A stretch of 64,000 bases of DNA from Henricia sp. BOLD:AAB3569 (taxonomy: Eukaryota; Echinodermata; Asteroidea; Spinulosida; Echinasteridae), in assembly GCA_037783545.1 (NCBI GenBank), contig JBBELK010000620.1, positions 1,550,001 through 1,614,000 on the forward strand. Direction: 5' to 3'. Shown one piece after another: positions 36,362 to 48,318 of this stretch (its first letter is position 1; each line of letters starts with the position of its first letter). The notes beneath the pieces are model-generated. The model ran no database searches. It had not been told where the DNA came from and was given only the letters and a program-made list of their open reading frames with translations. The position numbers and the translations under genes were made by a program.

Positions 36362-37680
36362 ATAACAGTCTAATTATTCATCAATTACAATTCATAAACA
36401 ATAAATCAAAAACCCTTTTAAATCCAATATGGAAATCTTTTAAATGGAACTTTAACTACGTCAATGCATCTTAATGGAAAAAGAAAAGGTCAAAATTTAA
36501 ATTGCCTTTTTGGAAAGTCCATTACCTGGTACAACTAACTGTTATATAATGTAAGCGACATGCATTAAAGATTGCTCGGCGCGGCGGGATGAACTGCCGT
36601 CTCCTTGTATAAGTAGGACTTTTGCAATTGTAATGTGTTTCAGTAGCGGAAGCGATGTGGATAGGGGATACGGTTCCAAACGTTAGCAGGTGCATCAGGG
36701 AGATACCATCAGATCGATTCGGTCTGATAACCTGTTTGCCTTCTTCCAATACGGGATTTTTTATTTTTTTGCCGAGAAGAGAGATTTTCGAGGTATATTA
36801 GGGTTTATTTTGAGCAATAAATATCCTGACTTTGTTCCTTCGACAACGAATGTTTGTTGTTCCGTTGTAGCAGTAGGACTACATGCCAGTCTAATCGTGG
36901 TAAATGTCACAGGTGTCTGTTTTGTTCATGAAAACAATACATTTGTAAGCGAGATTTCTTGGAGTCGGCCCATTAGTTCCTAATGGGCTTCCGATATACA
37001 TCAACACACTAACCGTTGTCTCAACGTACTACGGTGAAAGGTGAACAGTCGGTAGCACTAAAATTAACAAAAGTGCGTCTATTTGGTAATTTAGAATTAC
37101 ATACCACAATTTTAGAATTTCCATACATCGTACACAGTCGAGCATTATGCGTGTCTTTAAATCACGATATGTGTTTATTATATCGCGCCTTTGCATGTTT
37201 GTCGAGAGGGTCCGATAAGACATCTATATGTCTATAAACGTACCGTTGTATTTATCTTTTCAACCGAGGTGTATTTATTTTGAAATGAATCTTCAAACTG
37301 GAAATACAACAACATGTTTTCGGTCGAATCCTTCCGAGATAAAAATTACCAGTTGTAATTTTCCAGATCGATTGACATTAACAAGTACAAAGCACTGTGA
37401 AATGCTTCCTCTTTAATGATAAAACCGCGGCTATGCAGCAGTCCCGGGCTGATAAAACAAACAACCGAGCTGGCGAAATGTCAGTCTGGTCACGATATTG
37501 ATGAGAGGGTTGTATTGATAAGTAGTCTGACTCGAGAGGGTATAAGGGCGCGAAGAGACGGGAATGCAGAATGTGTATTTATATTCATGAATGAATCGGT
37601 TGTAGATTTGATGCCGCGCGCATTATGTGCCTCAATTCACAGAGCATGCAGCGTGCTTTTGTCAGTGCGTTTCTGCTTTA
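36362..37680. other. No gene recognised
   Basis: Several short frames with no motif; AT-rich. Confidence 0.4.
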
Positions 37681-38639
37681 GGGCTATTTCACAATAAGTG
37701 TACAATTTCAGTCTCACTGGCAAATGGGGGTCAAATTTCAAACTTGTCCAACTCACAAAAACTCTGTTGATCTAAAAACTTCAGGATGTATACTAATAAT
37801 TCCTAAAATATCAGAGCGTGGCATTATGATTAACATGTTTATTTTTTCCAATGAAATAATGATTTGTAATGGGTTGTCTGGAGAGGACATTTTGTTAAAC
37901 ACAGAATATCACAATATAATGGCCAGACTAAATGTTGAAATGGTAATGCCATGCAATGTCCTGTTAGAAGGAATGGTACTGTTAATTTTACAAACATAAC
38001 ATAAAATATTTCAATCATGGTTGACATGTTATATTACAATTAACTGCTGTCCTGGAGAGGACAAATTTTTAACGGATTTTCCACAACCCTGAATATGATC
38101 TTGATAATATTTACTCAAATCTCTCCCACGATCAAATTGTCATATTTACTCCATCAAATGTGTCCTGTAGATGATACAAACATACTTGTGAGTACATATT
38201 TCCAAACTATTCCATTGTCATGAATACCTTGTCCTGGAGAGGACATTACCATATTTTATTTAACGGGAAATCCACTTTATTTTGAAATGTTCATAAAATT
38301 AAAAATTTTCGACCGAATTACACCAACCCAAGTTTCACAATATTGTTGAACACCATGATTGATCACCAATTTCACCACAATAATGCATCATCAACAAATG
38401 ATTCCACTTAAACTAATGTAAAACTTGAAATGAGACTCCAAAATGGTGTTAAAAAGTGCATGTAAATAGAGAAATTCAAAACGAATAACTCGTAGAATTA
38501 TGTAAAAATAGTTCTGTAGCTTGTCCTTCATATTACCCATCATATAAAATCACTCATAACATGGATTTGCACTGATAAAGTTATCCAGGATGGGTTATAC
38601 TGTAATTTACTCAAATGACCACTTATTGTGAAATAGCCC
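37681..38639. mobile_element. 959-bp element with perfect 20-bp terminal inverted repeats
   Basis: GGGCTATTTCACAATAAGTG at 37681-37700 is exactly complementary to 38620-38639. The interior carries near-identical TGTCCTGGAGAGGACA motifs at about 37874, 38048 and 38230. No transposase is recognisable. Confidence 0.88.
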
Positions 38640-39574
38640 TTTTAGCAGTGTGCTAAACGGCCATTATCATTCTATTAAAAACCCAATTTTCTGCTTATTA
38701 GTGAACCAAATCTCCGAGAAATCCATCCGCTGAATTTATTCAACTATTTATTTTATTTGTTTAGTTTTAATCTTTGGACAATACATGTATAGAAAAAACA
38801 ATTGCCCCGGTCAAGATAAACGTTTGTAAAAACTCATCAAAGATTACCAGAAAAATTATTACACATAATAAAATAAAAAAATAAGTATTGCACATACACG
38901 ACCCTAATTCACTGATCACCCCTATACCATGCACAGCAGTCACAAATCAACAAGTTTAACTAGCTGTTAAGAAATATTGCTGTGCATGCCGACAAATTGT
39001 ATAAGGTTTTGAAAGAGCGTGACGAATCGGGGCCAACGGGATGACTTGAAGACGAAGAAACTACTGCTATACGCCACGTATTTTTGTCATTGTTAGAGCC
39101 CTTTGGTTCAACCAATCGGATGGTTTTGTGTTCTAGAAGTTGTTTCTCAAAGATTTTTTTTTAAACTCAATTTTGACCATGTCATGGGGGTACAGTGAAA
39201 AATGGAATTATCCCCGTTTTTAATTCCACTCACCGTTTTGAAACCATCTATAACTATTTATACATGTACAAAACAAACTAACAATAAACTACATGTACTA
39301 AGTATATAGGCGTATACAAGAACAAGGCATAATAAGAAACTAATAAATATAAAAATAAATATACCAATAAAATACACAGAATAAGGTACACAAATTAAAA
39401 ACAAGGAGTAGAATAAAAATTAGGAAGTTAGAGAGAACTTGGAGAAAAACATGTTTTTCAGGTTATCCTTGAAAGGCAACAAAGATACACATAAGTGCAC
39501 ATTTTTTTCTAGACTATCTAATGGAGAGAAATTTACCCTTTAAGATGGCTGCTACGTAAGCTCTACTCACTTAA
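38640..39574. other. No gene recognised
   Basis: AT-rich, with an A-rich AATAAATATAAAAATAAATATA run near 39344-39365. Confidence 0.4.
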
Positions 39575-40017
39575 AGATAGTATACATGATTGGTAAACTG
39601 TTATAGTTTTATCCCCCTGTGTGATTGAAGATATGCATGATTAAAACCAACCTGAGCAAAAACCAGCTCCGTACTTCGTCTAACTTTTGAGAAAACAGTC
39701 AAAAAAGGGTTTGCAGTCATTTCGCCCCAAACCCACTTCGCCCTGAACCATTTCGCCCTGAACCACGGCCTGTGCACGAAGTGGTTTTGGGCGATGTAGT
39801 GTTTGGAGGAAGTGGATTGAATTTGGTGGAAGTGAATTGAATTTTCGTCTCATGAGACGAAAACTAATCGTTTTACTCATTTCTCAAAGACTATAGCACT
39901 TCAGACAAAACCATCTCAAGGGAAGCTTTCTACGGTCATCATGTTGATATTGTGTAAGTTAGGCGTAAATCTGTGAACATTTCTGATTTTCGAGATTACC
40001 AATGATGTATACTACCT
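39575..40017 (+). mobile_element. TTAA element K2, copy 3
   Basis: TTAA 39571-39574, AGATAGTATACATGATTGGT start, ACCAATGATGTATACTACCT end, TTAA 40018-40021. The TIR is best preserved in this copy. Confidence 0.9.
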
Positions 40018-41099
40018 TTAATATTCACTCATTTATTTCTCAATTTATAGTTAGAGCATCCCTAGGTAAACAATCCTGATGTGAATTATTCAAGGTAATC
40101 AAAATGTGGCCGTGTTTCCCGAGCATCGTATTCATGTTTCCGATTGCCGCAGGCTCGTTCCGTTTCCGTATTAAGTATCTACACCCGCAGTCTGCATCAT
40201 ATCGCTGCATCCCACAGTGGCTGACATCGTGTCATACTTGGCGCACTTGTCCAGATCCTAAGGCCAAACTGCCAATTTTTGTCCGAGCAAGAAAAAGACG
40301 GGAGCGTAACTCTAGCCGGAACGCGCCGTTTGGAATTCGTCGTCGTGTTAAACATCATCCTCATTGACGTCAAGACATGAGATGATGATGGGAACGTACA
40401 TGCATCGGCACGATGACCTCAAATAATTCGAGAAGACTCGTTTTTAAGGGATAAGCCCTTTTAGTTTCATTTTATGTGAATCATTTTGATAGTGGTACAT
40501 GGACACATCGTTATATTGGTGGGGTTTTTGATGATTCGTTGTATAATTTCCCTCTTTTAGAATGTCTGTTTTTACTGTAATATTTTAAATATCACCATGC
40601 AGATTATTCTTGTATTGTAATCCTTTATCAATTAATGATCATAGCAAACATCAAGTAATCCAATCCACCATGTTCCTCAAAAAGATGTCCTCTATCATGT
40701 TTTCTTAATTATTCCACCGTGTTAACTGCGAAGGCATAAAGTGCCAAATATAACATTAAAAAACAGACAACACTCTGATTAATTTAGTAGTATACTATTA
40801 TAACAACGATTGATTATCTTGCAAAAACCTAATAATAAGTGATGGATTGAACAGAAGAATAAATTGTGACAGGTTTGGTTTTACTATGATATACATGTTC
40901 CTTGCCACGATAAATCATGATAATATGCCCCAGAAATAGCTCGGATTGTACATTATAGGCCTACGTGACAACAAGAGCCCAGTTATTTTTCAAATAAAAC
41001 TGCCCTGGCTAAACGAAAAACGTCAAATTTCTCACTAACGCGATATTCGGTATGCACCATCGCAATGGAACAAACGAACTTTGGAGGAGAGAACAGTTT
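40018..41099. other. No gene recognised
   Basis: A frame at 40104-40367 begins with a hydrophobic stretch but has no recognisable family. The rest is AT-rich. Confidence 0.4.
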
Positions 41100-41165
41100 A
41101 TAAATATTATGTTCCTCATTGTGATTTGAACCCAAGACCTCTGACTTTCTGGGCAGATGCTCTAC
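41100..41165 (-). mobile_element. tRNA-derived SINE fragment
   Basis: On the minus strand, TTGGTAGAGCATCTGCCCAG (A box) is followed by AGTCAGAGGTCTTGGGTTCA (B box). The AAAGTCAGAGGTCT block recurs at 56994-57075. The acceptor stem does not close, so it is not a functional tRNA. Confidence 0.6.
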
Positions 41166-42593
41166 CAAAAATTGTTCTCTCGGTGTTGTTGCATGGGTGC
41201 GCAAAAAGAGCAAATTTATTTTTTGCATTGCCTGATCACCATTTTGTTACCAAGAATTCCCATCCATTGTCAACCGTAATTACCGATGACCTTGTATTAA
41301 ACTCGTGAATTTTTCCCGGTATGGCGTTTTTGCTCGCATGTGTGAGACAGAAGCAAGTCCTATAGACTTAATGAGTGATCCTTTCTCCCATGTATCACAG
41401 ACGCTAATTTGTCAGGGCTATAATGGCTTTATCCTTGCCCTTCTTCTTAAAATGTCAACTTGCCTCCTCTGTTATTTGACTCGTGGATGGAGCGGCGATT
41501 TCAAGTTATTTCACATCCGTATTATCCAAAATGGATATTAATGTCATTCAAAGTAAGCGCTCGGATGTTTTCCTAATTCCCATATATATCAACTATGGAA
41601 TCAAGTTTGAGATATTTTGCCACAATCATATAGTTGACGATATGTATATAGACAACTTTTTAAATGTAATCGTTTCGACTTTTGTAAAATCAGTTAATCA
41701 TTATAACATTTCTTCCATGATTATCTGTGTTGTCGGTGAAATACGTATATACGACGATATGGTTTATCGATGTTGCCCTATAATTTTGCACTCATCCGAT
41801 GAAAGTTATGGCACTTGACGTACCAATTTCTCCGGATTCGGATCGCAAGTTAAACCACATGCACCTTAGGGCTTCATGAAGTAATTCTTCCCTTCTTGGT
41901 ATTCTGTGATCTGGATGATGTCAATGACATATGAGCGAAAGAGTTCTCAATGGCAATTAGGATATACTTCGCGACGGATTACTCGAATCCGCTCTAGGGG
42001 CGGGCATCGTTCACATATTTCCTGCAATTACGCGCCACAATAATTATTATTGACCATGTCTTTACATTGTGTGCTTATTCCTAGAATTCAGCTTCGAGTT
42101 CACTTAGTACTTGGCTAACCGTGTCTCACTCTGCGTCTTTCGAGGACTTTGCCCTCTGTGATTGTGATCACGTGATGTATGGCCTGGATGGGGATTGCGC
42201 GGGAATCCGTGGGATTTTGGTCAAGGCGGGGAAAACTCGGGTAAAAACTCCGGGTAAATCCATTTCGATCAGATCTATATGCAGAGCTACATACGGCAGC
42301 TGTCGCAACGTGCACTTTTCTACATACAGACGCCACTTAACTGTAAATTGGGGTTTTACACGGTTGGCCATTTCTGTGAATTCTTTTGTGACATTTAGTA
42401 AAAGGTTTAATGTACAAATCTAGCTTGTTAGCTGTTCCGGATTATGTTACGAAGGACCGAGTGCAACAAGGGTTGATTAAACGCCTCGACGTTACCGCAT
42501 AGATGCAGTTTTCGGTTCTTTGCGCGTCATTTCCAGATATACAACACATACCATGGAAAGAAGCAATGACGTCATGAATGACGCCACTATTAG
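41166..42593. other. No gene recognised
   Basis: A frame at 41483-41818 has no ATG start and no motif. Nothing else was noted. Confidence 0.4.
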
Positions 42594-42730
42594 TTATCCC
42601 ACGAGCGCGAGTGGAATACAGCATCATGTAGTGCGTTTGCGTCCCATATCCCACGAGGCCGAAGGCCGAGTGGGATATGGGACGCAGACGCACTACATCG
42701 TGCCGTATTCCACGAGCGCGAGTGGGATAA
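42594..42730. repeat. Large palindrome with GGCCGAAGGCC centre
   Basis: Outer arms TTATCCCACGAGCGCGAGTG and the same sequence inverted; inner arms GCGTCCCATATCCCACGAG and its complement; centre AGGCCGAAGGCCGAG. Confidence 0.85.
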
Positions 42731-42744
42731 CGAATTTATCTTAA

Positions 42745-42939
42745 AGCCCGCCGCACACCTTTGCGATTTACCGGCCCATCGGACACCGGACCATCGGATC
42801 CGGAAAAATCAAACAAGTTTGATTTGCTCCGGTCTATAGCGTACGGTCAGACCGGCCCGAGTTGTTTCAGCGCACACCTTTCCGGTATGTAGTCCGATTA
42901 TCCGATAATCCGGTAAATCGCAAAGGTGTGCGGCGGGCT
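42745..42939. mobile_element. TTAA foldback K7
   Basis: TTAA 42741-42744, AGCCCGCCGCACACCTTTGC at the left and its exact complement at the right, TTAA 42940-42943. The interior pairs CCGGTCTATAG-type arms. Confidence 0.9.
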
Positions 42940-42943
42940 TTAA

Positions 42944-44167
42944 GCAAACTTGACGCACTAATAACGCGCACACTCTGCAGTCGCGCAGTCTGCAACACAC
43001 GCGCGGGACGCAGTGCAGAGAATCGCGCGCATAACAAGCCGCATCAGATAGCTAGATTGAAGTGTGCAGCTCCGTATATGTAGGGGACGCATGCATTTGG
43101 AATACCAGGGCGCATCACGCAGAGTGCGACATAAAATCGGAAGACGGGACATAGGATAATGTCACACTGTTGTTGCCATGGATCCACCAATCAGAACCAC
43201 GGATTCAAGTTTGCTTGAAGATAACAATGACAGTGCACCAATCAATCACAACCTATCCACCGAGTTACCCGCGTGTCAAGAACACACCGCCCAAACTCGA
43301 CCATAGTGCTTTGTGAAATCGGCCCAGGTCATATATTTAAATCACGTAACATGTCTCGCTAGTTAGTACAAATTATCAACTAACCACCGAGACCTGGGAT
43401 CGATTTCACAAACGTTACGATTAGTTCAATGCGTCCTAGTTCCCATACCAACGTCCCAAGATAAGACGAGTGACACTTTCTATGACGCGTCTTAGCGCTG
43501 TGAAATCGGCCCCAGATCAATCATGTGGCAGTCTACTGTTTTTTTTTATTACCATTTTGGTATAATGGATGCTTGTTTCTTCTCATCTCTAATGCAATAT
43601 CCATCCCCAAATTACTATGGTACTTCGCAATTTGTCTGATTCTTTCTTTGAATCAGCTATAAGATAAGTTGACATTCCATGTATAGGCCTACGCCAAAAT
43701 ACAGCTTGAATTTGATCGAACGATATCGTTACAAAGGAATTCATCTGGAGCAATATATGCTTTGGAGTCGGTGTATAATCTTTTATTTATCGTGTCCGAC
43801 CGTATACCGTAAAACCAAGGAACCCAACCGCGAATAATGCGTGCAGACAGCCCCATCCGGGGGACTGTTAATCACAGCACGGGCCAAGATGGAACAAATC
43901 CGGAACTCCGGACTCTAAAGGTGAATCCGAGCGAAAACATTACAACTTTGGCGATTTCAAAGGAGTAAAATTGGAGCCGATCTTCTTTGAGACTAGAGCA
44001 CACGTCTTGGGTCTAGCAATTTGGCGCGCTTGGCTCAGCTCACCTTGCGCCAAATACATTCCGCACCAACGCGGATCATCTCGCGCTCTTATTCATTTTC
44101 TCTCCCGATGCAATGGCAGCCTAGATCTCCCATGGGTTCAAATCAAAGTACAATTAACAATCTTTAA
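42944..44167. other. No gene; remnant shared with 1710-1780
   Basis: Around 43326-43510 a GAAATCGGCCCAGGTC / GACCTGGGATCGATTTC inverted pair encloses sequence matching 1710-1780. No coding signal. Confidence 0.45.
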
Positions 44168-44739
44168 AGTGCCCTTATTTAGGATTTTTATCAATGAAAT
44201 CTATGCTTTAAAACCATTCTACTCAGTTAAAGTCATAAAAATCCTATTTGGAGCTTGCTTTGGGGGTTAAAACAAAGGTTTTTAGTTGTTATGCTAATGA
44301 AAATATTCATATTCATGACCAAGGTCACGATGTCACAAGAGGCAAACACAGGAAAATCACATTCACCTGTGCACAAAAGATTCCACTTTTTTCTCAATTT
44401 TCCTGAAACTTTTGTAATCCATGGCTGTTTGAGTTTGTTTTACATGTTGCCTGCCGTAAGCCATGACAAAACTGGGGGTAGAAACTGCTGCAATTTGCCA
44501 CAAGTCCAACTTGAAGTCTTATGTTTTTTCTTAACTTTTCCCTTCTGTCTTCCTTATGTGATGCACTCAAAACAGCGCCCTCTGTCTGTGATTTATTGCA
44601 GTGAAATCTTCAAAGTTGAAAAAGGCCACCTTTTATTGATTTTACATCTAAACGAACAATAGTATTTCTTGCTGAACAAGTAATCCGTCATTATGAAGCA
44701 AAGCTTAGGCACAAAGTTGTTTAGCATGTCACAGGCCCT
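44168..44739 (+). mobile_element. TTAA element K3, copy 1
   Basis: TTAA 44164-44167 and 44740-44743. It is a direct copy of 45014-45553 with several substitutions. A 135-codon frame inside it (44255-44662) is broken in the sister copy and is not a gene. Confidence 0.8.
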
Positions 44740-45013
44740 TTAAGAATACATCATTTACAGTTACCAAAAATCTCACTTGACGAGTTGACAAGAGAAAGTA
44801 TTACTGCATCTGGCTGAAATTTCTACAAGGCGTGCAGTAGGCCTATATATCAACATTATTATTTAGTTATGTAACGCTGTTGTTCCTGTTTGTAAAAGTT
44901 TTCTATTCATGTAATCTGTCTTTAAAATAGAACATTAAAAGGGAAGAGTGACAGGTGGAATTAAATGCTTCACGTAAAAGCAACTGAAAACGTACACGCA
45001 AAGCACTGCTTAA

Positions 45014-45553
45014 AGGGCCCCTGAAATGGTGTTTTTATCAATAAATCTGTGCTATGGAACTAATCCATTAATTTACAATAATAAAAACCCTACTTGAAAG
45101 TTGTTTGGGGGTTAAAATCAAGGTTTGTTATTTTTATGCTAATGAAAATTTACATATGCATGAGCAAAGTGGTGATGTCACATTAGGAAAACACAGGAAA
45201 ATCTCATTCAACTGTGCTGAAACTTCTGTAACCCATGACAGTTTAGGTTTGTTTTTACATGTTGCCTGTTGCAAACCATGAAAAAACTAAGGCTGGAAAC
45301 TGCAGCATTTTTCCACAATTCCAGTTTGAAGTCTTATGTTTTTTCTTTGCTTTTCTGCTGTGTGTTCCTAAAGTGACATGCCCCAAACAGCGCCCTCTTT
45401 CTGTGAGTTTATGTGAAGACATTTTTTAAGTAAACAAATGCCACTTTTTATTCATGGGGCATCAAAATGAACAGTAGTATTGTAATTTCTACACAAGTAA
45501 TCCTTCATATACAGCAAAAACTGTGCATAAAGTTATTGAGCATTTCAGGCCCT
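45014..45553 (+). mobile_element. TTAA element K3, copy 2
   Basis: TTAA 45010-45013, AGGGCCCCTGAAATG start, CATTTCAGGCCCT end, TTAA 45554-45557. It lies 270 bp after copy 1 in the same orientation. Confidence 0.88.
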
Positions 45554-46479
45554 TTAAAGGAGTGTATACACTGAAAACGTGAAAAGATGATTATCCTTAT
45601 TCCATTCGATCGTTTCTTGCCCGTAGCTGATGTCAAACCAGCGCGGACATTATTCCATTCTCCTGCCGTTATTACAGGAGTCTGTATAATCATGAAGGGA
45701 TTCTGTTGTGTTGTCCTTCCAGAATCCATAGCATAATCCTTCCCAATTCCCATATCTATAAGAGTATAGACCCTCCCTGTACGTCTAATCATTCCTCGGC
45801 CTCGTAGCTTTGGGCCAACGGGTCCATTTCAAAATTGACTCAATGCATCGGAAAGAACGCCCCGACCAGGGTTATTCTAGAGCGACCGCGGCTGCCTGGC
45901 CTGGTAATGCTTTGCCCCCAGTAACAAGATTTGTCCGGCCGCTAATGAAATTGGAGAGGAAAAGGTCTGGCGCAGTAAAAGTAATTATTCATTCATGGTT
46001 TGGATTGAGGTGAAAAAGTGCATTGTTGAGGTTGCATAATGGCCGCTGTTTATTAGAAGGTGACGATTATGTATGAATACGCCCGCTGCGATTAACTTGG
46101 AGCATCCTGAAGGAGATTCAATGATAAACTTGATTTTCTTGGCAAGGCCGAGTCTTGAGATTGCACCATGTGGTTTTGTCATCACTTTTTGATCACAACA
46201 TTGCGTGATTCTGAGAACAGGCTTAGTCAACGCTTGAAACATTCTGCCAATGTGGTATGCACCAAATTATAGTTCCGTCTGCAGGGGCGCCATTGCTCTT
46301 GTAAAACCAAGTATAATCTACATAACACTATATAGTTATTTGTGATATTTCCTTCAAATTACAACACCCGTTGTATTCATACCAAAGATTCCTTAATAGT
46401 GCTCATTGCACTGTCACTCGCAAGCGTGAGGAAACCCATGAAGAATTGGAATTAGAAATGGCCAGAGACACCGGGGAAT
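45554..46479. other. No gene recognised
   Basis: Less AT-rich than its surroundings around 45800-45990, but no recognisable product on either strand. Confidence 0.4.
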
Positions 46480-46697
46480 CCCCTTGATCTTCACGAAAGA
46501 ATGCTATGGGATATTTAGAGTGCGTTACCATTACCTAACACACTGGACCAACGGCTTTACATCCCTTCCGAAGGATGGAGTAAGTGTGGTTGAGTGCCTT
46601 GCCCAAAGGTACCGCAGCCGGATTCGAACCCGCAAGCCCAAGTTTTTCACCTATGATTGCGAGTCAATGGCCCTAACCACTCGGCCACGGTACCCCA
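46480..46697 (-). mobile_element. tRNA-Ser-derived SINE
   Basis: The minus strand starts GGTACCGTGGCCGAGTGGTT (A box) and has GCGGGTTCGAATCCGGC (B box), then a SINE body with TTTGGGCAAGGCACTCAACC. The arm GGTACCG pairs with CGGTACC, but two extra bases precede the 3' arm and the anticodon loop would read CGC, so a working tRNA is unlikely. Confidence 0.8.
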
Positions 46698-47090
46698 CTT
46701 GTAGTTATCCCCGGGCAATGTGATGATTTGGAACAGTTTGAACACATTCCTATCTGCTAGTCCAGGCCATGGGTTACCCTTATGTCTGCAACTAATAGGT
46801 TTCGTTTGATTAGTAATAGTTTCAATTCATGTGTCTCGTCTGAGGATACAATGCGGTCACGGTGCATGGCCCAGCCGCTAAACCACCTTTGTGTCCACCT
46901 CTGGCCGGTGTCTCTGCCAATGGCGCCGCCCACCTTACTTGATGTTTAGGTGGAAGAAACCGCCTTATAAGTTTCATGCAACTCGGCCTATAAGGGCTGC
47001 AAAATTAAGTTCCACGGACCTAATGCACGTGAACATATGAAATGTGTGCTGCGTTATGCCTAGAATAAATTATGTATTATCATATACCTA

Positions 47091-47345
47091 TACACTGTAA
47101 AAACAGTCAAAACATTGCACCCAGTTGACCCTGAAGGCCTATATAGTTACTGACGAATGACTAGAAATATACTTGATTTCTAACAATGAATCTGACTCCG
47201 CCTGGTAGTTGTTTTAACTATTTGACATTACGAAGATTCTAGTCATCCCGATTAGACAATCTAGTCATATACTGACTGATTTTCAGTTGCACCTAGCTGA
47301 CCCTTATTGTCTAGTTATTTTTGACTAAACTGTTTTTAGAGTGTA
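47091..47345. mobile_element. MITE with TACACTGTAAAAACAG ends
   Basis: The left end TACACTGTAAAAACAGTC faces the right end GACTAAACTGTTTTTAGAGT. GACTAGA / TCTAGTC words repeat inside. Confidence 0.7.
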
Positions 47346-47699
47346 CATGTATCACAAGTGTTTTTCGAGTGTACGTGTATCACCTCTCCCCTCATCATGC
47401 ACTTATATATTAATACTATAGAAATAGTTAATTGCTTAATTGCATGTATACAGCATAAGTTGAATCCAGCTTGACAAGGGACCGTGGTATCAAGGTTGAA
47501 TATTATTTGTATTCTGCTTTGACCTTGCATGATGGCAATATTTGATAGGTTGAGTTTTAGATGGATGCATCAGACCACGATGGAGCTTCAGCTAGCGCAC
47601 CTGCGGGTGTTTTTAAATTATCCATATGGTTGATAATTACTGACTTCATTATAATAAATTAATGTATGCACGTCTGTAGCAGTGACACTGAAGCATAAT

Positions 47700-48160
47700 A
47701 CACACTGTATTTTTACGGACAACATTTTACGGAATTGTCAAGGTCGTTTCCGTAATTTTACGGACTGCACACGTATAATCCGTATTTTTAATTGCACAGA
47801 CATATTGTATAAACGGATTATTTTCGTAAAATTACGTATTTTTGTAAAAACAATTCCATAAATTTACGGAGCAGAAAAAAAAGTTCTGGTAATTTTGCTG
47901 CCGGAATATTTCCGAAAAACCCGACAAATTTGTTTACAGATTTTAAAAATAAAATTTCCGTATTTTTACGGAATTCACACTGTCTATTGAAGGACCGAGC
48001 TCCGTTATTGTACGGACATTGTCGAATAATCGGTATTTTTACGGACAAAACAACGGAATAAACGGAATAATTCCGTAAATTTACGGAGAAAAACAAAATG
48101 TTCCGGTAATTTTGCTGCAAGACGTTCCTTAAAAACAACGGAGAAATTGTTAACAGTGCA
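47700..48160. repeat. Element of TTTTTACGGA / TCCGTAAA units
   Basis: It starts ACACACTGTATTTTTACGGA and ends AATTGTTAACAGTGCAT. At least ten ACGGA/TCCGT-centred units, many palindromic (CCGTAAATTTACGG), fill the interior. Confidence 0.7.
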
Positions 48161-48296
48161 TCATGGTAAAATGATAAAACCAAGAATGATATTAGAAACC
48201 CACGCACGTATCATCACAGAGATTGTGATTATTTTCTAGAAATTCCCGCTATTCTATAGAGGAGCTCTCTGTTGAATATTATGCACCTATCAAATG

Positions 48297-48318
48297 TCCC
48301 CCCCCCCCCCCCCCCCCC
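48297..48318. repeat. Short C tract
   Basis: 22 bases, nearly all C. Confidence 0.85.

Noticed and set aside
37724-37999. 91-codon frame
   Set aside because: Inside the 959-bp TIR element, with no recognisable transposase motif.
41483-41818. 111-codon frame
   Set aside because: Starts without ATG, AT-driven composition, no motif.
44255-44662. 135-codon frame
   Set aside because: It lies wholly inside TTAA element K3; the sister copy at 45014-45553 does not preserve the frame.
46580-46697. Functional tRNA-Ser gene
   Set aside because: The acceptor arms pair, but two extra bases break the T-arm/acceptor junction, the T stem has a mismatch, and a SINE body follows.
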